Assembly (NCBI GenBank): GCA_001570385.1
Contig: BBYL01000035.1
Span: 32,274-96,273, forward strand
Source of the DNA: Microtetraspora glauca
Lineage (GTDB): Bacteria; Actinomycetota; Actinomycetes; Streptosporangiales; Streptosporangiaceae
DNA length: 64,000 nucleotides
Direction: 5' to 3'
Shown: one piece after another, positions 24,341 through 32,165 of the stretch
Position numbering within the stretch: the stretch's first letter is position 1
Layout: each line of letters begins with the position of its first letter
Notes under the pieces: model-generated
What the model was told of the DNA's origin: nothing
The model's database searches: none
What the model saw: the letters and a program-made list of their open reading frames with translations, nothing else
Program-made: the position numbers and the translations under genes

Positions 24341-25528
24341 GTGGGTGTGTTCGAGGATCTGGTGGGCCAGGAGCGGGCGACGACCGTGTTGCGGCAGGCC
24401 GTGTCCGCCGCCGCCGACGCCCTCGCGGGTGGCCGCGGCGCCGGGATGACCCACGCGTGGTTGTTCACCGGTCCTCCCGGGTCGGGGCGATCCGACGCCG
24501 CCCGCGCCTTCGCGGCGGCGCTGCTCTGCCCCGACCAGGGCTGCGGCCACTGTGATTCCTGCCACCAGGTCGAGATCGGCTCCCATCCCGACCTGACCTG
24601 GGTGCGGCCGGAAGGGCTCTCCTACAGCGCCAGGCAGACCCGTGATCTCGTGCTCAAGGGCGCGGGGGCGCCGACGCTCGGGCGCTGGCGGATCGTGCTG
24701 TTCGAGGATGCCGACCGTGCGACGGAGGCCGCCGCCAACGCGCTGCTCAAGGCCATCGAGGAGCCGCCGCCCCGGACGGTCTGGCTGCTCTGCGCGCCGT
24801 CTCCGGACGACATGATCATCACGATCCGGTCCCGCTGCCGCGTGGTGACCCTCCGTACGCCGCCCACCGAGGCGGTCGCGCACGTGCTCGCGACCAGGGA
24901 CGGTGTCCCGGACGACGTCGCGTGGTTCGCGGCCCGGGCGGCCCGCGGGGACATCGGCCGGGCCCGGCGGCTGGCCCTCGACGAGGAGGTACGGCGGCGC
25001 CGCGAGGAGGTGCTGTCCATCCCCGCGTCGCTGAGCGGGGTGAGCGAGTGCATCGCGGCGGCGGAGCGGCTGGTGAAGACCTCCACCGAGGACGCCGACG
25101 CCGCGACGGCCACGCTCAACGAGGCGGAGACCGCCGAGCTGCGCAAGGTCTACGGTGAGGGTTCCACCGGGAAGGGGCTCAACAAGGGGCTGGTCCGCGG
25201 CGGGGCCGGGGCGCTGAAGGAGCTGGAGACCCTCCAGAAGTCGCGCGCCACCCGGATCAAGCGCGATTCGATCGACGTGGCCCTGCTCGATCTGGTGGCG
25301 TACTACCGGGACGTCCTCGCGGTCCAGCTCGGAGCCGGCGTGGAGCTGGCCAACGAGGACCGCAGGCGCGAGGTGGAGGCCCTCGCCGGCGGCTCGACCC
25401 CCGAGGACACGCTGCGCCGTACGGAAGCCATCATGATCTGCCGGGAGCGCCTCGCGGCCAACGTGAACCCCCAGATCGCGGTGGAGGCGATGACGCTCGC
25501 GCTCCGGGATCCCCGGCTTCTGCGGTAG
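24341..25528 (+). CDS. holB: DNA polymerase III subunit delta prime
   Basis: A 395-residue clamp-loader subunit of the AAA+ family. It begins GVFEDLVGQERATTVLRQAV and has the modified P-loop WLFTGPPGSGRSDAARAFA, where the usual Lys is replaced by Arg, so ATPase activity is probably absent, as usual for delta prime. The four-cysteine zinc module (CPDQGCGHCDSC) and SRC motif IRSRCRVVTLRTP are present. The tail carries a Gly/Lys-rich actinobacterial insert (GEGSTGKGLNKGLVRGG). GTG at 24341 is chosen because the protein then starts GVF; GTG at 24335 is also possible. The gene order tmk-holB is common in bacteria. Confidence 0.93.
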   Translation: MGVFEDLVGQERATTVLRQAVSAAADALAGGRGAGMTHAWLFTGPPGSGRSDAARAFAAALLCPDQGCGHCDSCHQVEIGSHPDLTWVRPEGLSYSARQTRDLVLKGAGAPTLGRWRIVLFEDADRATEAAANALLKAIEEPPPRTVWLLCAPSPDDMIITIRSRCRVVTLRTPPTEAVAHVLATRDGVPDDVAWFAARAARGDIGRARRLALDEEVRRRREEVLSIPASLSGVSECIAAAERLVKTSTEDADAATATLNEAETAELRKVYGEGSTGKGLNKGLVRGGAGALKELETLQKSRATRIKRDSIDVALLDLVAYYRDVLAVQLGAGVELANEDRRREVEALAGGSTPEDTLRRTEAIMICRERLAANVNPQIAVEAMTLALRDPRLLR

Positions 25529-25634
25529 CGCTCTCGCGATTCAGGCCGTGTCGCGAGCAACCTGACGGGTGATCCGGCGTCTCTGGTACATGCAGGCCGA
25601 AACGCTGGATCTCCATAAACCTCCCGGGGGGTCG

Positions 25635-26138
25635 GTGACCACCTCGGAAGCCGCGGATGACACGATCGCGGGACTTTACGCCGAGCACGCGCTCGGCCTC
25701 GCCAGGCTGGCGCTGATCATGCTCGGCGATCGCGAGGCGGCGGAGGACGTGGTCCAGGAGGCGTTCCTCGGCCTCCACCGCCGGTTCGGAGGCCTGCGCG
25801 ACCGGAGCAAGGCCCTCACCTACCTGCGGTCCGCGGTGCTCAACAACGCACGAAGTGTGTTGCGCAGGAGGCGGCTGCCGTCCTGGTTCGCCGGGACGTA
25901 CGAGCCACCGGTCTGGTCCGCGGAGTCCGCCGCCCTCCTCGGGGCCGAACGGCGCGAGGTCATGGAGGCGCTGCACCGCCTGCCCCGGCGGCAGCGTGAG
26001 GCGCTGGTGCTGCGCTACTACGGCGACCTCTCGGAAGAGGAGACCGCGCAGGTCATGGGCATCAGCAGGGGCACCGTCAAGTCGACCACCTCCCGAGCCC
26101 TGGACGCGCTCGGCCGACTGCTTGGGGACGCACGATGA
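25635..26138 (+). CDS. SigE-type ECF RNA polymerase sigma factor
   Basis: A group IV sigma factor of about 167 residues. Region 2 reads LARLALIMLGDREAAEDVVQ with the core-binding and -10-recognition helices, and region 4 reads LPRRQREALVLRYYGDLSEE with the helix-turn-helix EETAQVMGISRGTVKSTTSR. I place the start at GTG 25635, since homology begins soon after, although ATG at 25590 and GTG at 25569 are open. Its stop overlaps the ATG of the next gene (ATGA), which encodes a single-pass membrane protein in the position of an anti-sigma factor. A second such pair follows at 27.9 kb. Confidence 0.87.
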   Translation: MTTSEAADDTIAGLYAEHALGLARLALIMLGDREAAEDVVQEAFLGLHRRFGGLRDRSKALTYLRSAVLNNARSVLRRRRLPSWFAGTYEPPVWSAESAALLGAERREVMEALHRLPRRQREALVLRYYGDLSEEETAQVMGISRGTVKSTTSRALDALGRLLGDAR

Positions 26139-27748
26139 ACGACATCATCAACCGCCTGCGCGACGCCACTCAGGCCGTGGGCGAGACCATTGATCACGTC
26201 CCGGGTCTCACTCCGGGTCTCGCGTCGGGTCTCGCCCTGGGCGAGTCGGGCGAGCCGGGCGGGAGCCGTACGAGAAGGTCCTGGCTGGTCCCGGTCGCCG
26301 CGGCGGCGTCCGTGACCGTCGCGGTCGCGGGTGGCGTGGCCGTCGCGCGGGGCGGAGACGGCGGCCTCGGCCAGGCCGCCGCGACCGGCGTGGGCCCGGC
26401 CGCCGTGCCGACGTTCTTCGCGGACGCGGGGGAGGACGGGATCACGGTCCGGAGCGTGAACGGCGGAGCCGAGACGTCCCGCGTTCCGGAACCCTCGGAC
26501 AAGGAGCGGTTCGTCAGCATTCAGGCGGCCCAGGACAACCGCCTCTTCTACGCGGTGTCCGCGTCGGACGACTGCCGGCCACGCCTGTACCGGTTCGTGC
26601 TGGACGAGGCCGGGAAGATCGGCTCATTCGACGCGCTGCCGTTCGCGCCGCCCGAGGGCACCAGGCCGACGTCTCTGGCGGTCAGCGGTGACGGCAGCAA
26701 ACTGGCGTACGGCACCGCGCCGTGCGGCCGCGAGCCGGGGACCGGGAGCCTGGTGGTGGCGGACACCACGACCGGCGACAGCCGTACCTGGACCGCGAAG
26801 GACGGCACCGGGGCGACCAACCTGTCGATGACGGCCGACGGACGCCTCGTACTCTTCACGCGAGATGTCGCGAGCGTGGCCGCCGTGGCGGAGCCCGCGC
26901 TCGTCGTCGAACCGTCGGCCACGCTGACGGCGGAGGTCCCGGTGAAGGAAGAGGAGGCCACGTCATCGTCGTCACCCGCGGTCTCGATCACTGTCACGGT
27001 CACCCCGGGCATCCGAAGCGACGAGAAGGACGACCCCGGTCCGGCCGTGGTGAACGCGGTGCCCACGGCAGCGGTGACCGCGATCCCGGCGGAGCCGGTC
27101 GTCACGTCTGATCCGACGGCGACCGCTCCGGCGACGATCCTCCCGAGTCCGATACCGACCGCCGCGGCGAGCCTTGTACCGGCCGAGGAGTCCTTGTCGT
27201 GGTGCCGCTTCGCGGTGGAGTCCGTCCCCGCCACACCGGCTGACGCGCCGTCGGCCGGGAAGACGGCTGAGCCTTCCGAGCCGGCCGAGTTGAAGGCAAC
27301 CGTTCAGGTGTGTCCCGACTCGCCCGAGGTGGGGTTGCTCGACACGGGCGCGCCGGGGGACAGCCTGGACAAGGCGACCACGTTCTCGCTTCTCAATGAG
27401 AGCGACGGCGCGTCCGGGGGCGTACTCGGGGCGAAGATCAGCCCGGACGGCACGAGGATCGTGGCCGCGCTGGGCGGCGTGGACGTCGCGCTCGCCGACG
27501 GGAAGCTGCCGCCGTCGTCGGGACCCACCGGCCTCGCCGCGTTCAGCACGGACGACGGGCGGCCGCTGGGCGTCTTCCATCGCCAGGTCGGCACGTCGGG
27601 ACTCCGGCTGCTCGACATCGACGGCACCGGGGAGAACATGCTCGTCACGCGGGACGGCGAGATCGGCGCGGTCGACGGCTCGGGCTACCGGACCCTGGTG
27701 GACACCGGCGACGCCCTCGTGAACTTCGGTTCCAGGATCGCCTGGTAA
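26135..27748 (+). CDS. membrane-anchored beta-propeller-like sigma partner protein
   Basis: A 537-residue protein coupled by ATGA overlap to the sigma gene. The first 45 residues are cytoplasmic, with a short helix (INRLRDATQAVGETIDHV); one membrane helix follows (about 50-70, WLVPVAAAASVTVAVAGGVA). The outer part contains WD40/TolB-like strands (TSLAVSGDGSKLAYG, AKISPDGTRIVAALGG, LDIDGTGENMLVTRDG) interrupted by a Pro/Thr/Val-rich stretch at about 245-360. Layout and coupling suggest a membrane regulator of the sigma factor that senses the cell envelope. The cytoplasmic part has no zinc anti-sigma motif, so inhibition of sigma is inferred. A strong terminator follows. Confidence 0.7.
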   Translation: MNDIINRLRDATQAVGETIDHVPGLTPGLASGLALGESGEPGGSRTRRSWLVPVAAAASVTVAVAGGVAVARGGDGGLGQAAATGVGPAAVPTFFADAGEDGITVRSVNGGAETSRVPEPSDKERFVSIQAAQDNRLFYAVSASDDCRPRLYRFVLDEAGKIGSFDALPFAPPEGTRPTSLAVSGDGSKLAYGTAPCGREPGTGSLVVADTTTGDSRTWTAKDGTGATNLSMTADGRLVLFTRDVASVAAVAEPALVVEPSATLTAEVPVKEEEATSSSSPAVSITVTVTPGIRSDEKDDPGPAVVNAVPTAAVTAIPAEPVVTSDPTATAPATILPSPIPTAAASLVPAEESLSWCRFAVESVPATPADAPSAGKTAEPSEPAELKATVQVCPDSPEVGLLDTGAPGDSLDKATTFSLLNESDGASGGVLGAKISPDGTRIVAALGGVDVALADGKLPPSSGPTGLAAFSTDDGRPLGVFHRQVGTSGLRLLDIDGTGENMLVTRDGEIGAVDGSGYRTLVDTGDALVNFGSRIAW

Positions 27749-27765
27749 CCGTATGTCGCCGGTTC

Positions 27766-27811
27766 GGCCGGTCCGCGGGGTGTCTTCCCCGGGGGCCGGC
27801 CGTTCTTGTTT
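27766..27811 (+). terminator. rho-independent terminator after the first sigma operon
   Basis: A 15-bp stem (27766-27780 with 27787-27801) containing one mismatch and one G-T pair closes a 6-nt loop. It is followed at once by a T-rich tail (GTTCTTGTTT, 27802-27811). It lies 18 bp beyond the stop of the propeller-like gene and separates the two sigma operons. Confidence 0.8.
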
Positions 27812-27970
27812 CCGCCGCGTCGATGCGGGGCCGCAGAGGGCGCATGACCATGGCACCGCGGGAGGGGACACCCGCGCGGAAAAGGGTTTCTTCCGAAACA
27901 CAAGCAGCAGAAGCCACAGCGGTCGCGTCTCTGTTGTGTGAAAGCCGAACTGCTCTCCCATGGAGAGCCC

Positions 27971-28465
27971 TTGATCCGGGAACGCGTCGACGTCGCGGCG
28001 CTGTTCGCCGACCATCATCTCGGCCTGGTACGGCTGGCGTTGCTCATGGTGGGTGACGTCGGCACGGCTGAGGACGTCGTCCAGGAGGCGTTCGCGCGCA
28101 CCCACGCCGGACGGCGGCGGTTGCGCGATCCCGGCCGTGCCCTGGCGTACGTGCGGTCGGCCGTGCTCAACGGCTGCCGGTCCGTGCTGCGGCGCAGGAG
28201 CGTCGCCTTCCGCCGGGCCGTGCCGTACGAGCCGCCGGTCTGGTCGGCCGAGAGCGTCGCGATGGTCGGTGAGGACCGCCGGGAGGTCCTGGTCGCCCTG
28301 GGCGGCCTGCCGCGACGGCAGCGTGAGGCGCTCGTGCTGCGGTTCTACCTCGATCTCTCGTACGAGGAGATCGCCGACACCATGGGCGTCGCCGGGAGCA
28401 CGGCGCGCTCCACCATCACACGGGGGCTCGCCGCCCTCGGCCGGATCCTCGGAGAGGAATCATGA
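27971..28465 (+). CDS. second SigE-type ECF RNA polymerase sigma factor
   Basis: A 164-residue sigma factor similar to the one at 25.6 kb. It has region 2 LVRLALLMVGDVGTAEDVVQ, linker AYVRSAVLNGCRSVLRRRS and region 4 LPRRQREALVLRFYLDLSYE with EEIADTMGVAGSTARSTITR. I choose the TTG at 27971 because GGAGA stands five bases before it; the GTG at 27938 lacks a ribosome binding site. Its stop overlaps the next ATG (ATGA), coupling it to a membrane protein with an FtsX-like outer domain. The two tandem sigma pairs look like an old duplication whose partner genes have diverged or been exchanged. Confidence 0.86.
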   Translation: MIRERVDVAALFADHHLGLVRLALLMVGDVGTAEDVVQEAFARTHAGRRRLRDPGRALAYVRSAVLNGCRSVLRRRSVAFRRAVPYEPPVWSAESVAMVGEDRREVLVALGGLPRRQREALVLRFYLDLSYEEIADTMGVAGSTARSTITRGLAALGRILGEES

Positions 28466-29070
28466 TCGAACAACGCCTGCGTGACGCCCTGTCGGAAGCG
28501 GCGAGAACGGCCGATCACCGCTCCGTTCGCCCGCTGGCCGCGCCGTCGAGGCGCTCTCGCGTACGGGTCTCCCGGTTCGTGGTCGTCCCCGCCGTCGTGG
28601 TCGCCGCCGTCTCCGTCGGAGTCTTCCTGGTGGTACGCCCCACGCCTCCGGCGGCGACGGTGGCCCGTCCCGTGGCGTACAGCCTGGCGCAACTCAGCCT
28701 GGCGGGGGGAGCTTCCTGGGAGGACAACATCGCGGTGTTCCTGTGCAAGAAGGACGACCCCTTCCCGGTGTGCAAGAAGCGTGCGGCGACCGAGGACGAT
28801 CGGCGGCGGATCCGGCAGGTGCTGGAGTCACTGCCGGAGGTCGAGTCGGTCCGGTTCGAGACCCAGATGGAGGCGTACGAGAACTTCCGGGCCGACAACG
28901 CCGATTCAAAGTTTCTCAGCGTGATCAAACCGACGGATTTGCCGGAGTCCTTCCGTGCGAAGCTGAAGCAGGGGGCCGATCACAAGGCGGTGGTGCGGGC
29001 TGTGGAGCACCTGCCCGGGATCTCCAATGTCATCGACACCGCGTGTGTGATGGACAGGTCGAAGTGCTGA
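28462..29070 (+). CDS. membrane protein with FtsX extracellular-domain-like region
   Basis: A 202-residue protein. A short basic cytoplasmic N-terminus is followed by one membrane helix (about 38-58, FVVVPAVVVAAVSVGVFLVV). The outer domain reads NIAVFLCKKDDPFPVCKKRA, LESLPEVESVRFETQMEAYE, DLPESFRAKLKQGADHKAVV and VEHLPGISNVIDTACVMD. This follows the FtsX extracellular domain plan (V.FL..., LP.V..V.FE...A, LP.SF.VKL, V..LPGV..V.D), though FtsX's other helices are missing. It takes the anti-sigma position (ATGA overlap). A role as a cell-wall hydrolase-linked sensor for the sigma factor is a hypothesis. Confidence 0.75.
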   Translation: MIEQRLRDALSEAARTADHRSVRPLAAPSRRSRVRVSRFVVVPAVVVAAVSVGVFLVVRPTPPAATVARPVAYSLAQLSLAGGASWEDNIAVFLCKKDDPFPVCKKRAATEDDRRRIRQVLESLPEVESVRFETQMEAYENFRADNADSKFLSVIKPTDLPESFRAKLKQGADHKAVVRAVEHLPGISNVIDTACVMDRSKC

Positions 29071-29161
29071 GGCCCTGACGGCGTACGCGCTCCCGCCCGG
29101 CCGAACCGGAGGGCCTAGCCTCGAAGGAGGGCATGTGTGTCGCCGCCACGAGGAGGGCGTC

Positions 29162-30424
29162 ATGGCTGCCACGTCACCCGCGTCATCGGTGCCGGCCCGT
29201 CTCGGGTCCGTGCGGGGATGGCAGGAAGACCTTTACCGGGACCTGCATCGGCATCCTGAGCTGTCCCACCATGAGCGGCGGACCGCCGCGAAGATCGCCG
29301 AGCGCCTCGGCCGGACCGGCTGCCAGGTACACCAGGGGGTCGGCGGCACCGGTGTGGTCGGGGTGCTGCGCAACGGCGACGGCCCGACAGTGCTGCTTCG
29401 GGCGGACATGGACGCGCTGCCGGTGCGTGAGGCGACCGGCCTGCCGTACGCCAGCACCGACACGGTCACGGACCCCGGCGGGCGCGAGATACCGGTCGCG
29501 CACGCCTGCGGACACGACGTGCACGTCACCTGTCTGCTCGGCGCGGCCCAGTTACTCGCCGAGGGGACCGACCGGTGGCGGGGCACGGTGGTGGCGCTGT
29601 TCCAGCCGGCCGAGGAGACCGGAGACGGCGCGCGGGCCATGCTCGACGACGGCCTCGCCGAACTGATTCCCGGCCCGGACGTGGCGCTCGCGCAGCACGT
29701 GCTGCCGGCGCCCGCCGGACACGTCGGGACTCATGCCGGTCCGGTGCTCTCCGCCGCCGACAGCGTGCGCGTCACCGTGCATGGGCGCGGAGCCCACGGC
29801 TCGATGCCGCAGGCGGCCGTCGACCCCGTGGTCCTCGCGGCGATGATCGTGATCCGACTGCAGACCATCGTCTCCCGTGAGACCCCGCCGGGAGAGACCT
29901 CGGTGGTCACGGTCGGCAGCGTCCAGGCCGGTACGAAGAGCAACGTCATCCCCGATCACGCCGTGCTGGAGCTCAACATCCGCACCTACGGCGAGCGGAC
30001 CAGAAGCGCGATTCTGGACGCGGTGCGCCGCATCGTCATCGCGGAGTGCCAGGCGTCGGACTGTCCGAAGGCTCCGGAGATCGAGCTGTTCGACCGCTTC
30101 CCGCTGACCGACAACGATCCCGTAACCACCGGCCGGGTGGCCGCCGCGTTCGGCGAGTTCTTCGGCGACCGGGCCGGGCCGCTGGGCCGGCAGACCGCCA
30201 GCGAGGACTTCAGCGACATCCCGAACGCCCTGGGAGTCCCGTACACCTACTGGGGCATCGGCGGCATCGACCCTGAGACCTACGGCAGGGCCGAGGCCGC
30301 CGGCCGCGTGGCGCAGGACATCCCGGTGAACCATTCCGCCGCGTTCGCCCCGGTCCCGCAGCTCACCTTGGACACCGGCACCCAGGCCTTGGTCGTCGCC
30401 GCTCTCGCGTGGCTCGCCCGCTGA
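29162..30424 (+). CDS. M20 family amidohydrolase
   Basis: A 420-residue zinc amidohydrolase of the hippurate hydrolase/IAA-amino acid hydrolase group. Key motifs are LYRDLHRHPELSHHERRTA, LLRADMDALPV, VAHACGHDVHVTCLLGA (Cys and His ligands), LFQPAEETGDGARAML (catalytic Glu), and VNHSAAFAPV near the end. A dimerisation domain carries GRGAHGSMPQAAVDPVV. The ATG at 29162 follows GAGGAGGG; nine codons open upstream lack support. It probably removes an acyl group from N-acyl amino acids; the substrate is unknown. It ends one base before the convergent TRIC-like gene, so no separate terminator fits between them. Confidence 0.9.
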   Translation: MAATSPASSVPARLGSVRGWQEDLYRDLHRHPELSHHERRTAAKIAERLGRTGCQVHQGVGGTGVVGVLRNGDGPTVLLRADMDALPVREATGLPYASTDTVTDPGGREIPVAHACGHDVHVTCLLGAAQLLAEGTDRWRGTVVALFQPAEETGDGARAMLDDGLAELIPGPDVALAQHVLPAPAGHVGTHAGPVLSAADSVRVTVHGRGAHGSMPQAAVDPVVLAAMIVIRLQTIVSRETPPGETSVVTVGSVQAGTKSNVIPDHAVLELNIRTYGERTRSAILDAVRRIVIAECQASDCPKAPEIELFDRFPLTDNDPVTTGRVAAAFGEFFGDRAGPLGRQTASEDFSDIPNALGVPYTYWGIGGIDPETYGRAEAAGRVAQDIPVNHSAAFAPVPQLTLDTGTQALVVAALAWLAR

Positions 30425-30425
30425 C

Positions 30426-31085
30426 TCACCGTCGGTCCGCGGAACCGGGACCGCCGCCGTATGCGCCCGGCGGTCCCGGAGCGTTGAGGCCGAAGCGGAC
30501 GCCCACCAGCCGGACGACGAAGCAGACGGCGGCGGCTCCGATCGCGGCGGGGATCCCGTAGACGCCGGTGCTGATCGTGACCGCTGTGATGGTGGCCGCG
30601 ATCAGGGCGGGGATGGCGTACAGCTCGCTGTACAGCACCGTGGGTATCCGCCGGATGAGCACGTCGCGCAGTGTGCCGCCGCCCACGGCTGTGATCGCGC
30701 CGAGGATGATCGCCTGTCCGATGCCGAGCCGGAAGTCCAGCGCCTTGCTCGCCCCGGTCACCGCGAACAGGCTCAACCCGAGGGCGTCGAACACGATGAT
30801 CGGGCCGGCCAGCCGGTCCAGTCGCCGGCCGAGGCCGTACGCGACCAGGCCGCTCGCGGCCGCGACAGCGAGGTAGCGCCAGTCGCTGAACGTGGCGGGC
30901 GGCAAGGAGTCGATCAGGATGTCGCGGATGATCCCGCCACCCAACGCGGTGACCATGCCGAGAGTGACCACGCCGACGATGTCGAGCCGGGCGGCGCGCA
31001 CCGCGGTCAGCGCGCCGTTGAGCCCGAAGGCGAAGGTGCCCGTCAGGTCGAGCGCGAGCAGCAGCGGCGGCGGTTCGGCGTTCAC
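30426..31085 (-). CDS. trimeric intracellular cation (TRIC/UPF0126) channel family protein
   Basis: A 219-residue, seven-helix membrane protein. The internal duplication typical of the family is visible: DLTGTFAFGLNGALTAVRAA with TLGMVTALGGGIIRDILI, and DALGLSLFAVTGASKALDF with GAITAVGGGTLRDVLIRR. The paired GGG-RD motifs line a potassium-permeable pore in prokaryotic TRIC structures. I choose the GTG at 31085; the frame remains open far upstream but is out of character. It converges on the M20 amidohydrolase gene and is divergent from the PSP1 gene. Confidence 0.88.
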   Translation of the reverse strand: MNAEPPPLLLALDLTGTFAFGLNGALTAVRAARLDIVGVVTLGMVTALGGGIIRDILIDSLPPATFSDWRYLAVAAASGLVAYGLGRRLDRLAGPIIVFDALGLSLFAVTGASKALDFRLGIGQAIILGAITAVGGGTLRDVLIRRIPTVLYSELYAIPALIAATITAVTISTGVYGIPAAIGAAAVCFVVRLVGVRFGLNAPGPPGAYGGGPGSADRR

Positions 31086-31340
31086 CTGGCGTGGATACCC
31101 GTCATGGGCGCGTTTTCGCTGATGGGACGCCCGGGTCGAGCTCACGCCGACGGTGGTCGCGGCGAAGCCTGGCCGACGCTCGCCCGGTCGGCGTCCCCCG
31201 TCGGAGCCGGGCGAGGTCCACCGGGAGCGCCCGCATCGTCCGTACGGTGGGCGCCAGGCCCTGACGGCGCAGCGCCGATGCCGCGTAGGGTGGGGGCGGG
31301 CGGCAGCCGTACAAGATCGAGGAGGCCGGGGCGCTTGGGC

Positions 31341-32165
31341 ATGATGATGGCGGTGAGCTTCACTCGCTACGGGCGGCTTTACTACCTCGATCCCGGAGGG
31401 CATTCCCCCAAGGTCGGCGACAAAGTGCTCGTGCCGACCGAATCCGGGCCGGAAGTGGCCGAGTGCATCTGGGCGCCGCAGTATGTCAGCGAGGACGTCG
31501 ACGGCCTGCCGGTCTGCGCGGGCATCGCGACCGAGGAGCACCTGAGCAGGGACGAGACCAATCGCCGGCGCAGGGCCGAGGCACGGAGCGTGTCCAAGCG
31601 CCTGATCAAGCGGCACGACCTGCCCATGAAGGTCGTCGGGGTCGACTACGTGGACGCCGACAACGTCTTCACCGTGTACTTCTCGGCCCCGCAGCGCGTC
31701 GACTTCCGCGCGCTGGTGCGGGACCTCGCCCGCAACCTCCGGGCCCGGGTGGAACTGCGGCAGATCGGGCCGCGCGACGAGGCACGGCTACAGGGTGGCA
31801 TCGGGCCGTGCGGGCGCGACCTGTGCTGCGCGACCTTCCTGAAGGACTTCGAGCCCGTCTCGGTCCGGATGGCCAAAGATCAGGACCTTCCGGTCAATCC
31901 GCTCCGGATCGCCGGCGCCTGCGGGCGGTTGATGTGCTGCCTGAAATACGAGCACCCGCTGTACGTCGAGGCGCAGCGGAGCTTCCCCAGGACGGGTTCC
32001 CGGGTGGAGACGGACGAGGGGCCGGGCCAGGTCGTCGGCAGGAACGTGCCGGGCGACTACGTCACCGTGCGGCTCGACGACGGCGGGCGCCGGTGCCAGT
32101 GCTCTCGCGCCTCGGTCTGCGGCCCGCGCAAGGCCCACGACGAGAGGTATGAGCCGCAAGCGTGA
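31341..32165 (+). CDS. PSP1 domain protein (RicT/YaaT-like)
   Basis: A 274-residue cytoplasmic protein with a PSP1 domain. The core reads VSFTRYGRLYYLDPGGHSPK, KVVGVDYVDADNVFTVYFSA and RVDFRALVRDLARNLRARVE, and the cysteine cluster IGPCGRDLCCATFLKDFEPV plus CGRLMCCLKYEHPLYVEAQR could bind an Fe-S cluster. In Bacillus, RicT (YaaT) works with RicA and RicF in RNase Y complexes; the role in actinobacteria is not established. Three ATGs occur in a row (31341, 31344, 31347); the first is given. Its end overlaps the GTG of the TAP-type hydrolase gene, so they form an operon. In many bacteria this gene neighbours tmk/holB, as here. Confidence 0.88.
   Translation: MMMAVSFTRYGRLYYLDPGGHSPKVGDKVLVPTESGPEVAECIWAPQYVSEDVDGLPVCAGIATEEHLSRDETNRRRRAEARSVSKRLIKRHDLPMKVVGVDYVDADNVFTVYFSAPQRVDFRALVRDLARNLRARVELRQIGPRDEARLQGGIGPCGRDLCCATFLKDFEPVSVRMAKDQDLPVNPLRIAGACGRLMCCLKYEHPLYVEAQRSFPRTGSRVETDEGPGQVVGRNVPGDYVTVRLDDGGRRCQCSRASVCGPRKAHDERYEPQA

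Noticed and set aside
21977..24883. A 968-codon minus-strand open frame across the metallophosphoesterase, MFS-tmk and holB genes
   Set aside because: It is antisense to three well-supported genes, is rich in His, Arg, Asp and Gly as expected of a GC-bias shadow, and shows no domain.
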